Source: Brachycybe producta (lineage: Eukaryota > Arthropoda > Diplopoda > Playtdesmida > Andrognathidae). From it: a stretch of DNA of 64,000 nt. Both the position numbers and the translations under genes were made by a program. Location of the stretch: NCBI GenBank assembly GCA_036925085.1, contig JAUPFP010000095.1:250501-314500 (forward strand), written 5' to 3'. The notes under the pieces were generated by a model. It saw only the letters and a program-made list of their open reading frames with translations. It did no database searches and was not told the origin of the DNA. Below, one piece after another: positions 33,057 through 45,361 of the stretch (its first letter is position 1; every line of letters begins with the position of its first letter).

Positions 33057-34482
33057 TAAATTCAGATGTCACTGCAGTTAATTTGAATCATGTTCCTTCA
33101 ATTTTAATTCCTATGAAATAGTTATATTTTAACTATATCGTAGCTCTTATTCCAAGGCTTTTGGCCCTTTCTAGTAAGTTAACTACTTTGGATGTGACAT
33201 CACATGCATGCCCTGCCCAATTTTTCATTTAGCTAATAATGTATGGAACATGTGTGACATCACAAACGTGTCCCTCCCATACAGTATTAGCTAAATTAGA
33301 GATTGACTGATTGAGTGGTGGGGAGGGTAAGTTATGCAGGTGACGTCACACAATTGCTTTTATTTGACCAGTGGTGTGTCAATTGCGAATTATTATACCA
33401 ACAATTAAATTATGTGTGTAACATAATAATAATCATATTAGAAATAACATGTTAATTATTCATTCTTTGCATTTTTGAAGATGTTAATATTTATTATCTA
33501 TATATATATATATATATATATAGTGTATGAATGATTATGGGATAAATTATATAAAAGAAACCGGAAATGAAGGTAGCCAAAAAAAGATTATGCTTGTGTA
33601 CATACATATTGATATATAATTATAAAATGAAAGTATATTATTTGTAGGGGGCCTATCGGCTTAATTCAAGAAATTTATGAATTTAAGATAAAAGGTAAAA
33701 ATTTGCTACTATCATGAGTTAGAAAACATTTGCAATTATTGAGGAAGTTGAATCGAATAATGGCAATTAATATAAATCTTAATTTATAATTTTATGGTTT
33801 TTTTGTTTGAGATTTCAATGTTTTGTGCCAATATTACAAATTTATTATCAGTAATTGTAATGTGTATTAATGTGTTTAAGAATGGAAATTTCAACTTGAA
33901 AAGTAAAAATAAATCTGATTTAGTTAAGAATTGTTTTTTTTTTTTTCTATAAATTTAATTTAATTTTTAATAATTTCAAAATTCTTCATTGTGCAAGTTC
34001 AGCTACATTGCACATTGGGTGTTACACTTTTGATAAGGATTTCTGACATGAACTGCTTAAAAGTTGCCAATTCTTTTTTATGCAGTTGGAAAATGAAAAC
34101 TTTCGCTTTCAAAATCTTGTGACACCCGAATTCCTTCCAATTCCACCCCTTCCGTTTAGGTCAGGGGGACCTAAAGGACAAATTAATATCTTGGTTGTTT
34201 ATTAAGTTGGCTAATGGATGCCATTTGACACACAGTCTCTTGGGCGTGAGTAGGTTGTGTAGGTGTATACAGGCTCAAGGTATAAAGGCCCGTGTCTCAA
34301 AGAATGCGTGGCCCATTTACTGATTTACGAAACTGAAACTACTCATGTCAAATGGTCGCATTGGCAATGCAACGCTATCGTTTTATCTTACACTGGATCA
34401 GTTCTATAGTATATAACACACTCTCCAGTGCCATTTTTTGTGGCCCTTGGCACAAGATTTATTTGACACCTCCAACCATGCC
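33057..34482. other. Intergenic stretch without a gene
   Basis: A tandem-like pair near 33185-33300 (TGTGACATCACA, GCCCTGCCC/GTCCCTCCC, TAGCTAA) and a (TA)n run at about 33498-33522. No exon or RNA gene recognised. Confidence 0.45.
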
Positions 34483-35133
34483 AAGGGCCGGATTAAGATG
34501 AAATTGGGCCTGATGCTGCAGCACAAAAAAGGCCTATTTATTTTCGGCATTGGTGCATGTGCATTCTACACTCACCGTACTGTCCGTACATGCGCACTCA
34601 GACTGACAAAAAACGCAGTTAAATCTTAGACTACTACTTTACTGGACTGGCAACTCCCAAAATTTTGTGTTTGACAGTTATGCATCGTCGTTTTCCAAGT
34701 GGCGCCTCTAGCGGGACTATGTTATATGAACTTTAATAGTAAAAGTCAAGTTTTGGACGAGTTCATTTTGTAGCTATGTAGGGTGTATTTTTATATATTA
34801 GTATAAAAAGTATGGCCGATGAAGAACTACACAGGCATAGCCTCCTATAGATACCATCTATAGGAGGCTATGACACAGGCAATTAGAAATCGGGAGTGAC
34901 AAACAGAAGTTGGCTCCGCCCTTTTTATGACGAACGCAACTTCTAATTGGTTGGTTATGTACATCGAACCACGCAAAAAAAAACAGACTTTTACTCACGA
35001 TTTTCTTTAAAAATAATGCCACCAGCCACCTAAGTAAACGGTTTAACGTCGTCGTCTGTTTTCATCTGGGCCTATTTCAGGAATCGGCCTAATGCTGCAG
35101 CATCAATAGCACCCACCTTAATCCGGCACTGGG
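34483..35133. mobile_element. hAT-like non-autonomous element with nested hairpins
   Basis: AAGGGCCGGATTAAGATG at the left pairs with the complement of CACCTTAATCCGGCACTGGG. GGGCCTGATGCTGCAGCA / CCTAATGCTGCAGCATC lies just inside. Flanks ACCATGCC and TCCATGCC match at 7 of 8 positions, as for a hAT 8-bp duplication. It contains the hairpin 34841-34871 and a half ACAGG element. Confidence 0.72.
34841..34975. mobile_element. GCATAGCCTCC hairpin next to a deleted subtype-A ACAGG element
   Basis: CATAGCCTCCTATAGAT / ATCTATAGGAGGCTATG forms a tight hairpin; the same CATAGCCTCC...GGAGGCTATG module occurs at 58737-58770. From 34875, ACAGGCAATTAGAAATCGGG and GGCTCCGCCC follow subtype A up to GGTTATGTA, then the element jumps to ATCGAACCACGC, so its middle and right arm are lost. 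Confidence 0.7.
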
Positions 35134-35903
35134 TCCATGCCTTACAAATAAACTCATTTTCCCCCAACTAACCAGGAATCAGTATTGATGATTCCATGAT
35201 GATTTTTGAAGTAAATCACATATGTGAATAGGCCTATTTTTTAAAATAGTAAAATGTTTTTGATGTCGGATAAATTGAAGTTATAGATTTAAAAATACAG
35301 GAAATCGTGACAATTAACTGACTGAGGCCCTAGTTTAGACGGAGGTCCTGGGCCCGGGCCCAGTTGGCACCCCCCCCCCATTAAGATGGAACTGTCTCTC
35401 TCTGAATCTAAAGTGGTCCCGCTCGAAATAAATAGTGCTGACCTAAGTCATGTAACAAGGACTCTACACTGTTACAACCGATAAATAAACCGAGTGTGCT
35501 TACAAAAAATGCAACACGCCATTTTATTCAAAAAGTAACGCTTTTTCCAAAAGTAATTGAATTTCCGAAGTTTTCATTTCTTTCAATATTTTCGTTTCTT
35601 CCCCATATCTATAATGAGAGGGGGGGGGGGGTGGAGAGGCTGTTTGCAGCGCCGCCGTGGTGTAGATGGGCAACAGCAGAAGAGAAATAATTTCAAAGTT
35701 TCTACGGAAGATCAGTCAAATGGAAAAGGCCTTGTCTTCTGTGTAGGCTATGATTTAGGCTATCGATGAAACTTTTGTTTGCAAAAGCGCTTTAGATTAA
35801 TATCCTAGATGGCGTTACTGACTTAATAGATTTGAAAAGAAACTTCCTTTGTGAGGGTGGTTGATAATGACGTCACTTCCCGTATGTAACTGACAGCAGC
35901 AAC
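35134..35903 (+). other. Upstream region of the E2F gene
   Basis: A repeat fragment rich in GGGCCCGGGCCC and poly(C) near 35350-35380, then the presumed promoter and 5' UTR. CTAGATGGCGTTA at 35805-35817 resembles a CTCF core. No TATA box stands out. Confidence 0.4.
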
Positions 35904-38900
35904 ATGGTGGACACTTGCCCGCCAAGTCGTCACGAAAAGAGTTTGGGACTTTTAACAACGAAATTCGTGTCTTTATTGCAAGAAGCGAAAGATGGAGTTC
36001 TCGATCTCAAAGTGGTCAGTTATTTTAACATCTTTTCATTCACTTAAAGTGACAAAATGGCCTTTTTAAACGACATCTAAAATGTTCGACGAAACGAGTC
36101 CCCCCCCCCTTTATTGTCCATTTTTTTAAAAGGACAAAAACATGAGGTCCAATAAGGAGGAGGGCCGTTGTTCTAAAAGAAGGATTTACCGTTTTCTTAA
36201 TTTTCTGTTTTATTTTAGGCAGCTGATACTTTGGCCGTACGTCAGAAACGCCGCATTTACGACATAACGAATGTCCTTGAGGGCATTGGTCTCATTGAAA
36301 AGAAATCAAAGAACAGTATTCAATGGAAGTCAGTCGTCTATTTCTGATTGAAAGATGTGAAATTGTGAATGTAACTCCAACGATTAAACGTGGGTTTTTT
36401 TTGACAGAGGTGCAGGTCCAGGATGCAACACTCAGGAAGTTTCAGATCGATTAGAAGAACTAAAAATTGAAATCGAAGATCTCGATGATCAGGAACGAGA
36501 ACTGGACAAACACCGTTCGTGGATTCAACAGAGTATCTGCAACATAACGGAGGATCCTGGCAATTCCGAACTCGCCTTTCTCAATCACGATGATATATGT
36601 ACCTGTTTTAAGGAAAACACTCTTATGGTCATTCAGGCTCCTCCCGGAACACAGTTGGAGGTTCCGCAACCAGAAACGGTTTGTTTTTTTACTATTTTCC
36701 ACAAATAGATAAAGGAATCTTTTAATTTTTTGACTGAAAGAGATATATGACGCTTCTTATAAATGCCTTACGAAGTGAAATTCAGCGGGATTTTATTCCG
36801 CGTGTGTGATTCTTCTCTTATCTGACATTTTCGTCAACTTCCTGTTTTGTTTTTTTGTACAGTTTTTTTTTTACCAGTTTTTTTTTGTAGTTTCTTACAA
36901 ATATTTTGAAGTTTTCTGTATATTTGAGTATATTTTCTAGATTTATTGTTGCTTAATGTAAATTTATTGTAGTTTTCTACTTTCCTGCAGGTTTTTTAGT
37001 TTTCTGACAATTTTTTTGTTGTAGTTTCTACCAAAAAATATTGATGCTTTCTGCATATTTTAATATATTCTACAGGTTTTACATTTTCTGCAGATTTTTA
37101 GTTTTTTTTTCTGACAATTTGTGTCTTCTTGCAGGCTTCTTTAGATTTTGTGAATTTCTTGTTGTTTTTTTGTAGATTTCTACTTTTTTTCTTGTAATTT
37201 TTAGTTATTGCTTATTGGGGAAATTTACTATACAATAGAATCTTGATAATCTGGACTTCCGGGTGACCCGGACCGGTTTTTATCATAATATAAATGTGTT
37301 TCTGTAGTTTATCAGTGGTTTGACTTTTAACTTTGTGGTAAATTAAAATAAAAAAAAGTCGGGATAATCAAGATTCTGCTGTAGGTTTTTGCGGTTTTCG
37401 AACATTTTCTTGATGTTTCCAACAATTTCTTGAACATTTAGTTAATTTTATTATTATTATTTAAGTTTCAGATTTTTCTATAATTTATGTGTTTGTTTTT
37501 CGTTTTGTAGGCTGTCGGACGACCAAAACGGTATCAAATCCATCTTAAGAGTCGCACAAGTCCAATATACGTCGTCCTCATCAACAAAGACACAGAGGAG
37601 AGTTCACCAACGGTCGTGGAGGTCCCTCCCAGCGATATGGAACAGTCTTTGTTGTCTAAAGAAGATAAAGATACAGTAACCGAAGAGAAGAACAAAGAGG
37701 ACCCGGTGCCAATAGCTGCAATTCCTAGTGAAACGGAGCCAAAAACAGTTCTCAAAGACCCGGAACCAGTTCAAATGGAAGCGGAGGAGGAAGTGGAAGA
37801 AGAACAACTACCAATTGTCGAGATGGAAAAGACGGCACCGGTTATAAAAATTGTATCGCCTTCAAAGATCAGGACAAGGTCGGTTGCGGTGAAACTACAG
37901 ATGGAAATGCAACAAAGGCAACAACTAGACACGAGAACGACTCGTCAAGGAACAAAGATAACGACACGACCTACTCCACAGTTAGAGGTACTTATTTTTT
38001 TGTTCTTCAGCTTAGCCCTTTTCAGCTTGAGGCTTGAGCTTCGATACTCCTGGATTTGCACGTTCCTTGGAACGTAGTCAAATATGGTGGTTCCAAAGTT
38101 GATCAAATGGATTCAGCAACCAAACGGTAATTTGAAACGTCGTGAAAGTTTCACATTAACTGAAGAACATAACCGGTATTAAAAATATGCAAACGTTTTC
38201 TTAAAGCTGAAGTACCGAAAGGTAGTTAACAAGATGGACCTTTTTCAGGTCAAATGGCCTTTAACATGGCTGGGTTAAATTAGTGTAATTCAGAGGGTTT
38301 GTAAAATGAAAACCCTTTTGAATATTACAAACAAAAATCATGAATATCTGGCCATAACATTCAAGAAGGTGATTGCAACTTCAATTATTGTTCAAAACTT
38401 ACTTTGAATACAAAAAGGTTGCATCTATTAGAGTGTTTAGGCTGTTAAGAGCCTAGACAAAGATTGAAATACGACGGTTTTTCATCTTTCTGTAGGAGCC
38501 GATGGATACATCTCCCGTAGTTTCACCACTTCAGACAAGGAGGCAGTCTCCTAGAAAAGCCATTCAAACTCCGAAGGCGGCCGTTACAACTAAGGCTGGG
38601 GATGTTCCTGTGACCGAACGTAAGACACAGACTGTGGTGGTTAAATCGGTGATGGAAGCTTCTGTTGCGACGAACGTTCCAACTGCACTGAACATTAACA
38701 GGAAGTTGAACCAAGGTATTTTAAATTGTTTGTTTTTTGATTGTGTTATTGTGTTTTTGTTTATACGAAAAGAGAGACGAAGGTACAAAGGGTAGCAATT
38801 CTATTTAGAAATTAATAGTGTATTAGAAAATAAACTTTAAAGTCTACTTAAAAGTTGGGCCATTTTGAAACTGCCATAAAAATTTTATTTTGAAAGATAG

Positions 38901-39915
38901 CAACCTTTCTAATTTCTTTTAATCTTACTCGAATTCTAACTTAACCCTTTAAAATCACCGTAATTTTCATGTGGTTTTTTTTTTTAAGTTTTACTTGAGT
39001 TTTGTTTTGTCCTATTTTCTTTTTGTTGTTTTTTCATTTGTTTTTTGTTTTTGTTTCCTTTCTTGTTTATTTTTCCTTTGCGTTTAATGTAGCTGATGTT
39101 GATTTAAAAGAAATGGCAACCGAAACGTTGTTTGAACCGAACAAAGGTATATTTTTTTGTTCATGAAATGGTCCAGAGACGCCCGCAGGATCACTTCATA
39201 GGGAGGGAGGGAACCAAATTGCGAAAGTTAAATATGAAAATGACTACATTGAGCGTCAAATGAAATACACCCAGATGTCGTCATCATATGGCTTGGCTTT
39301 TACAGCCTGATAATTGCTCTTAAATTTAGTGAAATTGCAAAGTAAAGGATTTTTTTTAGTAACGTTGAAATACAGTATAGTCCCGATTATCCGAGCTGAT
39401 GTGGACGTTGAACAGCAACGGATACGGTCAAACTCGGATACAGGAGTTACTGCACGTGTTAATTTTAAAAATTTGTTTTTTAAAAGGGGGTTGGGGGCAC
39501 GATTGTCCTCCTTTTCAGTATTTGCGGGCGCCCATGAAACGGCCCTTTGATTTCATTTCTGTTTTGTTTTTCACCCCCGAGTCAAATGCTGATAACGGAT
39601 TTGCACAATTTATGATAAGCATGTGTTTTGATTGCAATATTTTTTCTCCCCTCTTTATTTGTTGTTTTTGTTTTAGATTCTTCTTCGACCACTGACTTCA
39701 TGGACGATTTTATGTCCTCCGAAAGTGAGTTCGTGTTTGTATTTTATGAGATTGCTGATTTTAATTTTGGTTCTTTCTTGTTGTTCTTCATGATTTTAGT
39801 TTTTTCTCCTTTATTACGACTGAGTCCACCGCCTTCCGATCGAGATTATTATTACAATCTAGATGACAACGAAGGACTCTGTGATCTCTTTGACGTTCCG
39901 CTCATGAGTATGTGA
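35904..39915 (+). CDS. E2F4/5-type transcription factor
   Basis: Repressor-class E2F that binds DNA as a heterodimer with DP and is held by pocket proteins (p130/p107) to silence cell-cycle genes in quiescent cells. Eight coding exons, all GT-AG with matching phases: 35904-36014, 36219-36328, 36408-36678, 37511-37987, 38496-38715, 39093-39146, 39677-39724, 39800-39915; 468 residues, against 413 in human E2F4. Seen: winged-helix DNA-binding domain at about 8-74 ([38 protein letters not shown]); coiled-coil and marked-box dimerisation region at about 80-190 ([25 protein letters not shown]); a long low-complexity acidic/TP-rich linker; C-terminal transactivation and pocket-binding motif ([21 protein letters not shown]). 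The C-terminus is split over three small exons. The start ATG has a good context (A at -3, G at +4). E2F4 and E2F5 cannot be separated, as expected for one invertebrate gene. Confidence 0.95.
37233..37381. mobile_element. pogo/Tigger-like MITE in an E2F intron
   Basis: CAATAGAATCTTGATAATC at the left pairs with GGATAATCAAGATTCTGCTG at the right, with TA on both sides (37231-37232, 37382-37383). About 150 bp, no coding capacity. Confidence 0.82.
39174..39550. repeat. Intron repeat fragments in the E2F gene
   Basis: 39174-39280 is the CAGAGACGCCCGCAGGATC-type fragment also seen at 1019. 39372-39410 (ATAGTCCCGATTATCCGAGC) is one end of a Tigger-like element. 39485-39540 (GGGGGCACGATTGTCCTCC...GCGGGCGCCCAT) is the reverse of the GGGCGCCCGC end at 26274. 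Confidence 0.5.
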
Positions 39916-40663
39916 ACAAATATAATGTTAACTTGTGAACGCGGAGATGATCGAGCAAAACATAACACATTGTTAGTATCCATCGTCACAATTTTTTCTT
40001 TATCTAGTTTCATATATTTTTTTTTTGCACTCGTACACATTTTTGTTGTTTTCGTATAAGGAAGTATTCTATTTTATACGATTTTTTCGTCTGCGAAATA
40101 TAGTTTAATTTATGTTTCACTTTTTTTTTCGAAGATCAGTTATACCATTTAATGTTAAAAGAAATCATTTACTAAACAAAAAAAAATTATGAACGATCAT
40201 TCGAAAAGGTAATAAATCACAAGAATGCAAAACAATGGAGTATAAATTTTTATATCAAAGAACGTGTAAAAAGGGAAAAATTCATATTGAAACATTAAAA
40301 TCGGTACACGTAATTCTTTTTATTTGATTTTGTCTGCTATAAACATACGTGCTTCATCTTAAGCAGAAGCTTGATTTACAATTGCAAGAAGGACTCAAAT
40401 ATATACTTTCCATTCATTGATAATTTCACAAAAATTAGTTATGATTTTTTTCTATTTTTAAAAAAAATTCTGAAAAATAGCCTACATTCTAATTATCATA
40501 AACGATTATAAAAAAATAAAATTGTTTATGGAAATTAGCACATATGCTATTTTTTTTTTAAAAAAGAAGCTCTGCTTGAAAAAACTGAATGTAAATGAAA
40601 ATGAACACATGCCTTCCATGTTAAACGGTTATACTAAATATTGCATCGTACTGATTTTATTCA
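39916..40663 (+). other. 3' UTR and flank of the E2F gene
   Basis: AATAAA at 40211-40216, about 300 nt after the stop, is a plausible poly(A) signal. No further gene. Confidence 0.5.
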
Positions 40664-40865
40664 ACAGGCAATTAGAAAACGGGATGAACAGAAGTTGGCT
40701 CCGCCCTTTTTATGATGAACGCAACTTCTAATTGGTTGTGTAGCCTGACATCACATGCTGCGCCCTTTTCAACGTTGAACCACACAACAAACCAATTAGA
40801 AATTGCCGGTCGTCATAAAAAAGGGCGGAGCCAACTTCTGTTTGTCCCTATTTCTAATTGTCTGT
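40664..40865. mobile_element. ACAGG-family palindromic MITE, subtype A (copy 4)
   Basis: ACAGGCAATTAGAAAACGGG to its complement ending TCTGT, with GGCTCCGCCC, CTAATTGG, TGACATCACATGC, CCAATTAGA and GGGCGGAGCC. Exact 9-bp duplication TTTTATTCA at 40655-40663 and 40866-40874. Confidence 0.92.
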
Positions 40866-41110
40866 TTTTATTCATGCCAATAGCCGCTTACATAAGAAAG
40901 TCGTAAAATGGATCAATTTTGTACAGAAATTCAAGAGACAAGACAAAAATATTTTTTTATTTATAAATTTAGTTGTTATTCATCTAGGTTTGTATGTACA
41001 TGTACTGGTTTTTTATGTTTTTAGTTTTAATCTATTCAAAATCAACCTGATGAAAAATTCATACTGGATTAGTGAATGCATATTGGACTAATTGCAGATC
41101 ACCAAAATAC

Positions 41111-41303
41111 ACAGGCATCTGTAGACAGCTTCAGAATTTCTTTGGCATCCGCCCTTTTATGAGCGTCAAATCAAATATCAACGAATTAGAAATATAAAGG
41201 GCAGGGCATGTGACATCAGATCACATAACAAACCAATTAGAAATTGATGATGCTCATAAAAGGGCAGAACCAAAGAAATTCGGAAGCTGTCTACAGATGC
41301 CAT
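41111..41303. mobile_element. ACAGG-family palindromic MITE, subtype B (copy 3)
   Basis: ACAGGCATCTGTAGACAGC to GCTGTCTACAGATGCC; the terminal TGT is changed. Flanks CCAAAATAC and CGAAAAAAC match at 7 of 9, a tentative duplication. The core keeps TTTATGAGCG and CCAATTAGAAATTGATGA. Confidence 0.82.
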
Positions 41304-41326
41304 CGAAAAAACATCGAGTTGATAAG

Positions 41327-41506
41327 ACAGGGAGATACAGTCGTTTGGTCCGTCCTTTTATGAGCGTCAAACCAAATATCAACCAATTGGAAATTGAAAC
41401 GGGCGAGGCATGTGACGTCAGATCACATAACAAACCAATTAAAGCTGCCGGTCCTCATAAAAGGGGCGGGGAAAACAACTGTATCTTACTGCCTTTACTT
41501 GCCTGT
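41327..41506. mobile_element. ACAGG-family palindromic MITE, subtype F
   Basis: Arms ACAGGGAGATACAGTCGTTT and AACAACTGTATCTTACTGCC...CCTGT, unlike any other copy. The core keeps GTCCTTTTATGAGCGTCA, TGTGACGTCAGATC and CCAATTAAAGC. Exact 9-bp duplication GTTGATAAG at 41318-41326 and 41507-41515. Only 23 bp separate it from the preceding copy. Confidence 0.9.
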
Positions 41507-41515
41507 GTTGATAAG

Positions 41516-42581
41516 TCATCGATTTATCGTTTAATAAAAATCGATGTTTGTATATGGTTAATATCGATGTTTGTGTTACATCGATATATTTTGCCTATTC
41601 CCTGGGTTTGTTCGAGTTTTGTTCGCGTCGTCGTCTTCGTCGTGGATCTCAGAAAACAATTCAAGATTCAGGTTTTTGTTTGGTTTTTTCTGGAATATAC
41701 ATAGTGTATAAACGAAGAGTTAATCTGTCGTCTTGATTATTCTGGTAAGCGTATTTTTGTTGGGTAAATCACCTAAATAAATCACTTCTGAATGTGGCCA
41801 CAGCGAATCTTGTGTGTCGTTCGTTCATTTTTCCTTTTGTTCGTTTCGAAAAGACAAACGGCATGTTTATTCGCTTTAGCTTTTGGTCTTTTTTTACTCT
41901 ACATTTCTGAGTGGCAGTATTTACTCATTGTGTACATTAGCCGTGGACTAGTTTTTGATTCTATTATTAAGATTATATTTAATGGATTTATTAGAGAAAT
42001 CACGCGGTGAAAATGGCGGGAAAAATGGCGTCTTTTGTTCTGGGAGAAAAAAAAGGGAAGGAGGGAAAACGATGAATGAGAGGATGTGGCGTCGCGTTTT
42101 CGAAGCCTCGCGAGGTTCAACTATAGGGTGTACTGAAATGGCGTTTTGCCATTCACTTGTATTAATCAAAGACGCCATATTAGGTACTTCTTTATTGTGT
42201 CATCGTAGGTTCGTTCTCTACTTCAGAAATTCACTGTTGTGATATGTTTGTAGTCATTTTTAGTGACCTTTGGGTTTTGTAATGTCGATCGACAATAGCT
42301 TATTAATGTTTAGCGTAAAAGTTACATGTATTGTAATTTTACTTCTCCAATAGATATGATTTTACGGTTATCGAAGAAACATTTTTAGAAGGAAGTTTAC
42401 ATGGTAAAAAGTAAGCAGAGACAGAGAGAAAAAAAAGGACATAGCAAGGTGACCTTGTGGCGTTATTGTACTAGCATTTTTGACGTATCGATAATGATCG
42501 ATTTTTTTTCCGCCTTAATTTGATTTAATGTGCTGAATTGAGTTAAACCGTAGTCCAGTTTTCCTGCAGGTCTACTCAATT
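41516..42581. other. Intergenic stretch without a gene
   Basis: A possible short frame MAGKMASFVLGEK at 42013 has no acceptor or donor support and ends quickly. CATCGATTTATCG/ATCGATGTT words lie near 41520-41585. No exon or RNA gene recognised. Confidence 0.4.
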
Positions 42582-42791
42582 ACAGGCAGTTAGAAATCGG
42601 GGAGAACTTCTGTTGGCTACGCCCTTGTTATGATGACTGGCAACTTCTAATTGGTTGGTTATGTAGTCTGATGTCACATGCTCCGCCCCTTTCAACGTCA
42701 AACCACACAACAAACCAATTAGAAGTTGCCGGTCGTCATAACAAGGGCGTAGCCAACTGAAGTTCTCTCCGATTTCTAACTTCCTGCCTGT
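42582..42791. mobile_element. ACAGG-family palindromic MITE, subtype G
   Basis: ACAGGCAGTTAGAAATCGGG to ATTTCTAACTTCCTGCCTGT, with GGCTACGCCCTTGTTATGA in both arms: the GC box is changed to CTACGCCC on both sides. Flanks TACTCAATT and CGCTCAATT match at 7 of 9. Confidence 0.88.
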
Positions 42792-43078
42792 CGCTCAATT
42801 TAGTTTAAAAGTTTGAGGTAAAAAGAATCTCAAAACTGCTCTGCTGAGGCGGTGCTTTTGTCCGCTGTCGATCCACTAAAAGATCGGGATATAATTGGTT
42901 GAAAACAGTGGGCAAAAGCGCATCCTATTGGTTTGAGCAGACAATGTTGAGCAGGGGCCACATTACAGAAAGATACAAAGACTCGTGGCAATAAATTGTC
43001 ATTGACTATGGGATCGTGACTGGTAGAGATTGTGGAATTGATCGCTCTCTCAGTCAAAAACTGTTCCCTTTTTTAAGC

Positions 43079-43360
43079 CATTGACGTACGGATCAGATCT
43101 GACGGATCTCAGCCTTTTTTTTTCCGCCTATTTTGTTCCTTTTGTTAGCTTTCCCCTTGTTGAGAATGGCACAGTAAAGCGAATGCGCGCTCTCCCTCTC
43201 CGTTCCCACGGATCTGATTTCTTTTCCTGTTTCGTGTACGGATCTGGATTGATGTCACTCTAATTGATTGAAATTTTGGCGGATCTGGACTAACGGATCT
43301 TATCTCACGGTGGAATGAACGATGGATCTGGACTGTTCAGTACAGATCTAATCGTCAATG
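43079..43360. mobile_element. Palindromic element with CATTGACG ends and GGATCTG words
   Basis: CATTGACGTACGGATCAGATC at the left and GTACAGATCTAATCGTCAATG at the right. GGATCTGA/GGATCTGG is repeated at least seven times within it. No coding features. Confidence 0.65.
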
Positions 43361-45361
43361 ACCACCACCACCCTCTTAGCCTTAGGGATAAATCACGTCT
43401 CACTGAATCTATGCAGGAAAAAAAAAATGGTGAAAATGTTTCATTTTGTCACACGGAATTCCATATTAGCCAATAGGAAGAAGGCGTTCAGCGTGGTTAA
43501 CAAACACAAAACTACCGTGTTTTGATGATGATTCTTTTGCAAACTGTAAATTAGTTCCAATGTCAGTGTTCACTTTCACCACAGAATTAGGGTGAAGAAC
43601 AGAAGGGAATCTGTTGTGCGGCAACCGTGATGTTGTTTGCTGTGACGGAAATTCATCACCTTAGAATTGGTTACTCAAGCCACGTCTTTGGAGCCGCCAT
43701 TTTGAAAAAGAAGGATTAGTGAATTTAGGTCGCCATTTTGAAAAAGGAGTAGAAAAGAAATTTTATCATAAGAAGTCTATAGAAACTTGTGCACATGCGC
43801 AGAGAAAAAAAAATGTCACAAGTTAAAGGCCTAGTTTCCCTTCTGTGTATTCGCTTTAGTTTGTGATTTCTTTAAGTGTTGTTTTTGACAGTCTGCTTGA
43901 GTTGAGGGTGTGATACTGGGGATCACAGTTCTGTCTTGGTACCCGTCGCTTGGCATCGTCCTGTCTTGTGTGTCTTGTTACAAGTTTGTTGGAAACGTAG
44001 ATTTAATTAAGGTAGCATGTAGAGGAAGTTGGAACCACATAAACTAGAATGTGTTAATGTCAAAGCTACGCGAATATGACTTCGTAGTAACAATTTTACA
44101 CGGAAATTGTGTTTTAAGAACGACTTTGGGTTCTGGTGTGGCAACTGGTCGCCGTGTAGACAAAATACTATCTTGAAAACGTTTTCTCTAAATCGGGTTG
44201 TACATAAAAAAAATACGATTTTGCGATTATATACGGGAAACACGGGGCCAGTTTTGGTTTGGATCCGAACTATGGATTGGTCAGCTGCGTTTAGACAAGT
44301 TTGAAACACGTTCAAACCACCAAAAAGTTGTGTGTAAAGCAGCACTGCCTACTGATCATATAAGGCACTGTCTTTTAAATCTTAAAAGAATAGAGTTATA
44401 GTCAAAGCCTGTGCTGTAACTTGTAGTCGATTTGTGCAGCAGCAGCATATAAGAGGCTTGCTTTGATCGTGACGACGTAAGCTTCAGAAGTTTGAAACGG
44501 CAGTGGTTTTCTCGCACAACAATCAAATTTAAGAATTGGAATGTCAATTTCAATTTGTTAGTTTTAAGGTCTGGTTCGACGTGTTAATAGTCAGTGCAAC
44601 AATTTAAATTCGAAAAATTACTCTGTAGGCAGCCAAGAAGGCCTGTGGCAGAGGGACAAAAGTCCAATTGCAGCATGTGAAATGCATTTTCAAAACCCAA
44701 GGATATAAAAATTAAAGTTAGAAACCCAATAACAATTGCAATGTATTCTGGGTGCAGATGAAACATAAGGCATTGTCAGAGAATTAAAGAGCCCCATAAT
44801 AGAATGCAATACATGGATAAATTCCGAAATTTCCGCTGTCTTACCACCCTAGGAAAACAAATAAATGTCCGGTAATATGAATAAGTCCGTGCAAGAATCT
44901 TTCTAATTTTGTTAGAGTGGTAGTCACCGCTACCCAAATATAAAATACCTTGCACAGTTTACTTGAAGTTGGTTTAGGACAAAATCCTTCTGTCATCACT
45001 TTAAAAAAAATTAGACGAAAAACTTTTCTTGAATTCAGGAATAATAAGAGCTATTTGGAGCGTCGTATTTTCACCACAAATAATTGAGCTTTTTTTTTCT
45101 GGTAATTTATTGCCAAAATAGTTACTGAAGGTTGACCCACACTAGATGACTATAGGAAGTCCGTGGTTTCAGGCTTTTTAGTAAAAAAAAGTAGGCCTAA
45201 TACAATATGTACTTGAAGATGGGTCGCAGCTTGCGACTGGACAAAGTTTATTGTGGCAAATGTGACGTCATGTACATACATGTACATCCCTTTTGTGGTC
45301 TGCATTTGGTTTGAAACACTTCATCATAGAACAGATTTCTTTGCTGCCATTTTGAGAGTCT
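43361..45361. other. Intergenic stretch without a gene
   Basis: Open frames at 44007-44345 and nearby show no domain, no splice signals and no codon pattern like the known genes. CGCCATTTTGAAAAAG occurs twice near 43700-43750. No RNA gene recognised. Confidence 0.4.

Noticed and set aside
41210-41704. 164-codon open frame on the plus strand
   Set aside because: It runs through two palindromic MITEs (subtypes B and F), so the frame is an effect of the repeats.
42013-42075. Short frame MAGKMASFVLGEK
   Set aside because: Ends after about 20 codons, with no supporting splice site or homologue.
44007-44345. 112-codon open frame on the minus strand
   Set aside because: No domain, no splice signals, and overlapping frames on the other strand; typical of chance in repeat-derived DNA.
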